A stretch of DNA of 9,377 nucleotides from an uncultured Bdellovibrio sp. GTDB lineage: Bacteria; Bdellovibrionota; Bdellovibrionia; Bdellovibrionales; Bdellovibrionaceae. Below the pieces are notes generated by a model. It made no database searches, had not been told where the DNA came from, and saw only the letters and a list, made by a program, of their open reading frames with translations. Shown here in pieces: positions 6,951 through 9,377 of the stretch. Every line of letters starts with the position of its first letter. Position 1 is the stretch's first letter. The translations under genes and the position numbers were made by a program. The stretch covers positions 1-9,377 of the forward strand of contig CALMPX010000444.1 of the NCBI GenBank assembly GCA_937871355.1, in the 5' to 3' direction.

Positions 6951-7454
6951 CTACTGACGATGAATTCTAATTTTTTTATTTATTTTTTGCCCGTCGTTTA
7001 GGCTAATTTCTAATTCGATTATATTTTCTCCGTTCTGGAGTTGAATATAATCTGTCGAAAGTTGCGTCGATGTATTTGCGGGCATACGTGATTTTGAATT
7101 GATATTTTGATCTCTAAAAACCTGACCATCATATCCATTCGTTAAATTTTTAACTGCATATAAAGGTGATTTTTTTGAAAACTGCTGGCAATCCGTAAAC
7201 TTAATACGAACCACTTGCGAAGATTCCGGAACTGATTTTACAATATCTTCTTTTGAATTACAGCTCGCCGAAAATTCTTCTTTAACTTTCGGTTGCGCAG
7301 ACGCAGGTTGTTGTGGCTCAAAATACGAAATCGAATCGGATTCAGAGGCGAGTCCCCGTGTTCGCGCGTCGCTATTTCTATGCAGAGCCACTGCCATGAC
7401 AACTGTCAGCAGGAAAACTCCACCTAAATATAAAGCAACGCGGTTCTTGTTCAT
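6951..7454 (-). CDS. Membrane-anchored periplasmic protein of unknown function
   Basis: The 167-residue product has a short basic start (MNKNR) and one hydrophobic segment (about 7-24). There is no lipobox and no strong cleavage site, so it is probably an N-terminal anchor with the rest in the periplasm. A Ser/Pro/Gln-rich linker spans about 35-60. The C-terminal domain (65-167) has two cysteines (65 and 89) that could form a disulfide. It ends with alternating beta-type segments, for example TDYIQLQNGENIIELEISL and KINKKIRI, which recall an Ig-like beta sandwich. I do not recognise a named family. It is the first gene of the minus-strand run, 60 bases upstream of the lipid-kinase-like gene, and is divergent from ileS with 84 bases between the starts. 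It could take part in envelope assembly, but nothing in the sequence shows this. Confidence 0.75.
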   Translation of the reverse strand: MNKNRVALYLGGVFLLTVVMAVALHRNSDARTRGLASESDSISYFEPQQPASAQPKVKEEFSASCNSKEDIVKSVPESSQVVRIKFTDCQQFSKKSPLYAVKNLTNGYDGQVFRDQNINSKSRMPANTSTQLSTDYIQLQNGENIIELEISLNDGQKINKKIRIHRQ

Positions 7455-7510
7455 CAGTTATCTATCGGCCTAAAGTAATCCGGAATTTAGAAGAATTTGG
7501 ACTATTCTCG

Positions 7511-7531
7511 AGTGTCTTATTCTGATACACT
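7511..7531. promoter_or_regulatory. Imperfect palindrome in the divergent ileS upstream region
   Basis: AGTGT (7511-7515) and ACACT (7527-7531) are perfect inverted arms of a 21-base element in which 7 of 10 positions are symmetric. It lies in the only divergent intergenic region (7455-7538), ending 7 bases before the ileS ATG. Promoters for both directions must lie near here, but no convincing -35/-10 pair was found; the best, TTGGAC at 7497 with TATTCT at 7518, has only 15-base spacing. The arms are seen; an operator role is speculative. Confidence 0.22.
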
Positions 7532-7538
7532 TTCTCAC

Positions 7539-9377
7539 ATGCAAAACACTCCAGATTACAAAAATACCATTCGTCTCCCTCAAACTGATTTCCCTATGAA
7601 GGGCGACCTTCCCTTAAAAGAACCGCTGATCATTGAGTCATGGATTAAAAATAATATTTATCAAAAAATTCAAACCAAAAATGCCCATGGTCCAGCCTTC
7701 ACCATGCCGGATGGACCACCCTATGCTAATGGCTCCATCCACATCGGACATGCGATGAATAAATCACTTAAAGATTTTATTATTAAATATAAGTCTATGA
7801 AGGGTTTCTCAGCACCATTTATTCCGGGCTGGGATTGCCACGGGCTTCCGATCGAACACAAAGTCATGAAAGAATTAACGGACAAAAAAATTGTTAAGAC
7901 CGATCAAGAGATTTTAACTTTATGCCGCGAGGAAGCTCAAAAATGGGTCAATCATCAACGCGAACAATTTAAACGTTTAGGCGTTCTGGCAGATTGGGAA
8001 AATCCCTACCTCACCATGAATAAAGATTACGAAGCTGAAGAAGTTCGTGAATTCGCACGCGCCTTTAAAAAAGGTGTGATCTATCAAGGCGTGAAACCGG
8101 TTTACTGGAATTGGACTTTGAAAACAGCTTTAGCTGATGCCGAAGTTGAATATCATGATATCAAATCACCTTCGATCTACGTTAAGTTCGAAGTGACCGA
8201 TGCGAATACATTAAAAAAATTAGGTTCACCGAGTGGCCAAACTTATTTTGTCATTTGGACCACGACACCTTGGACACTGCCAGCCAACGTGGGGATCGCG
8301 CTTCATCCTGAATTAGAATATTCTGTTTTTAATTATGTCAATGAAGCGGGCGTTAAGGAAAGTTTAGTCATCGCGGATAAGTTAAAAGAGAGTTTCGAAA
8401 AAGAAACCGGATTATCTTTACATAAATTATCAACACATGCGGGGAAATCATTAGAATTAGGCGAAGCCCGCCACCCGTTTTTAGATCGCGCCTCAATCAT
8501 CGTTCTAGGTGATCACGTTACAGCCGATACCGGAACAGGCGTTGTTCATACAGCTCCTGGTCACGGTGTCGACGATTTCCGTGTCGGACAAAAATATAAT
8601 CTACCCGTGCTTAATCCCGTCAGTGACTCAGGCCAATACACCGATGACTACCTAGAGATGAAAGGCATGAATATTTTCAAAGCCAATCCTCTGATCATCG
8701 AAAAACTAAAAGCCAGCGGACATCTTATCAAATTCTCTGAATTTGTTCACAGCTATCCGCATTGCTGGAGATCTAAAACACCGTTGATCTTTAGAACAAC
8801 AGCGCAATGGTTCTTGGGTATTGATTTAGAAAAATCAGAAATTAGAAAAAAGACTTTAAAAGCCATGGACGATGTTCAATTTTTTCCATCTTGGGGCAAA
8901 GCTCGTTTCCAAGCGATGATGGAAAACCGTCCCGATTGGTGTTTATCACGCCAAAGAATCTGGGGCGTTCCGATTCCTATTTTCTACAACATTGAATCCG
9001 GCGAACCCTTAGCTGATTACGATATTATGATGAAAGTCGCCGATGTGGTTGAAAAAGGCGGTATCGAAGCTTTCTATCAAACATCACCGGATGAGATCAT
9101 TGGGAAATCGGGCTACAAACATGGACGCGACATTTTAGATGTGTGGTTTGACTCCGGAGTTTGTCATGCCGCCGTTCAGGCCAAACGGGGCTATAAAAAT
9201 ACCGTAGCGGATATTTATATCGAAGGTTCCGATCAACATCGTGGATGGTTTAACACATCGATGCTTTCAAGTATGGCGACGAATGAAAAACCGCCGTTTA
9301 AAGCCCTGATCACACACGGATTTGTCATGGATTCTCAAGGGCGCAAACAAAGTAAATCTTTAGGAAATGTCACTGAC
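7539..9377 (+). CDS. ileS: Isoleucine--tRNA ligase, 3' end outside window
   Basis: The frame stays open for 613 codons to the window edge, about two thirds of a usual 930-residue enzyme. It charges tRNA-Ile with isoleucine using ATP. The start at 7539 is supported by homology: MQNTPDYKNTIRLPQTDFPM aligns with the E. coli start, and HIGH falls at residues 68-71. The CP1 editing domain looks intact, with TTTPWTLPAN (241-250) and GTGVVHTAPGHGVDDF (332-347, His337 and Asp346 equivalent to the known editing pair), so misactivated valine should be removed. GSDQHRGWF and DVWFDSG build the active site. The second signature reads KQSKS (603-607) instead of KMSKS. No Shine-Dalgarno is visible before the ATG, and there is no space for a T-box leader. 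The tRNA-binding and zinc regions lie beyond the window. Confidence 0.97.
   Translation, partial: MQNTPDYKNTIRLPQTDFPMKGDLPLKEPLIIESWIKNNIYQKIQTKNAHGPAFTMPDGPPYANGSIHIGHAMNKSLKDFIIKYKSMKGFSAPFIPGWDCHGLPIEHKVMKELTDKKIVKTDQEILTLCREEAQKWVNHQREQFKRLGVLADWENPYLTMNKDYEAEEVREFARAFKKGVIYQGVKPVYWNWTLKTALADAEVEYHDIKSPSIYVKFEVTDANTLKKLGSPSGQTYFVIWTTTPWTLPANVGIALHPELEYSVFNYVNEAGVKESLVIADKLKESFEKETGLSLHKLSTHAGKSLELGEARHPFLDRASIIVLGDHVTADTGTGVVHTAPGHGVDDFRVGQKYNLPVLNPVSDSGQYTDDYLEMKGMNIFKANPLIIEKLKASGHLIKFSEFVHSYPHCWRSKTPLIFRTTAQWFLGIDLEKSEIRKKTLKAMDDVQFFPSWGKARFQAMMENRPDWCLSRQRIWGVPIPIFYNIESGEPLADYDIMMKVADVVEKGGIEAFYQTSPDEIIGKSGYKHGRDILDVWFDSGVCHAAVQAKRGYKNTVADIYIEGSDQHRGWFNTSMLSSMATNEKPPFKALITHGFVMDSQGRKQSKSLGNVTD

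Noticed and set aside
7455..7538. Possible T-box or other riboswitch controlling ileS
   Set aside because: The whole intergenic region is 84 bases and shared by two divergent genes, with no terminator hairpin or specifier structure visible.

Overview
The window looks like chromosomal core sequence from a Bdellovibrio-like predatory bacterium (Bdellovibrionota), probably one of the more AT-rich members. This is inferred from three things: recognisable housekeeping proteins in an AT-rich background, a PilZ-type protein, and an envelope protein with a C-terminal CFI-box sorting-type region followed by a coupled beta-barrel protein. I could not run a species assignment. There are no mobile elements, CRISPR arrays, tRNAs or rRNAs. 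Coding density is very high and no gene-free stretch exceeds 100 bases.

Layout: a 5'-truncated plus-strand gene with a PilZ-like domain (1-357) converges on a long minus-strand gene run, and a bidirectional hairpin terminator (359-388) separates them. Read in its own direction, from 7454 down to 426, the run is: membrane-anchored periplasmic protein, DGK1/SEC59-type CTP-dependent lipid kinase-like protein, pssA, asd, CFI-box surface protein, beta-barrel outer membrane protein, truA, rplM, rpsI. Gaps are 60 bases or less. There are two real overlaps: ATGA between pssA and asd, and 8 bases between the CFI-box and barrel genes. Divergent from the run, ileS starts at 7539 and leaves the window after 613 codons.

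Functionally, the run combines phospholipid head-group synthesis (lipid kinase-like protein plus phosphatidylserine synthase), the aspartate-family amino acid and diaminopimelate branch (asd), a secreted/outer-membrane pair, and a translation block (truA-rplM-rpsI, a gene order also known from Firmicutes). The part least explained by known biology is the coupled pair at 2181-4368. It encodes a secreted protein with a dockerin/EF-hand-like calcium loop, a CFI box, a terminal hydrophobic region and a basic tail, followed immediately by an outer-membrane barrel.
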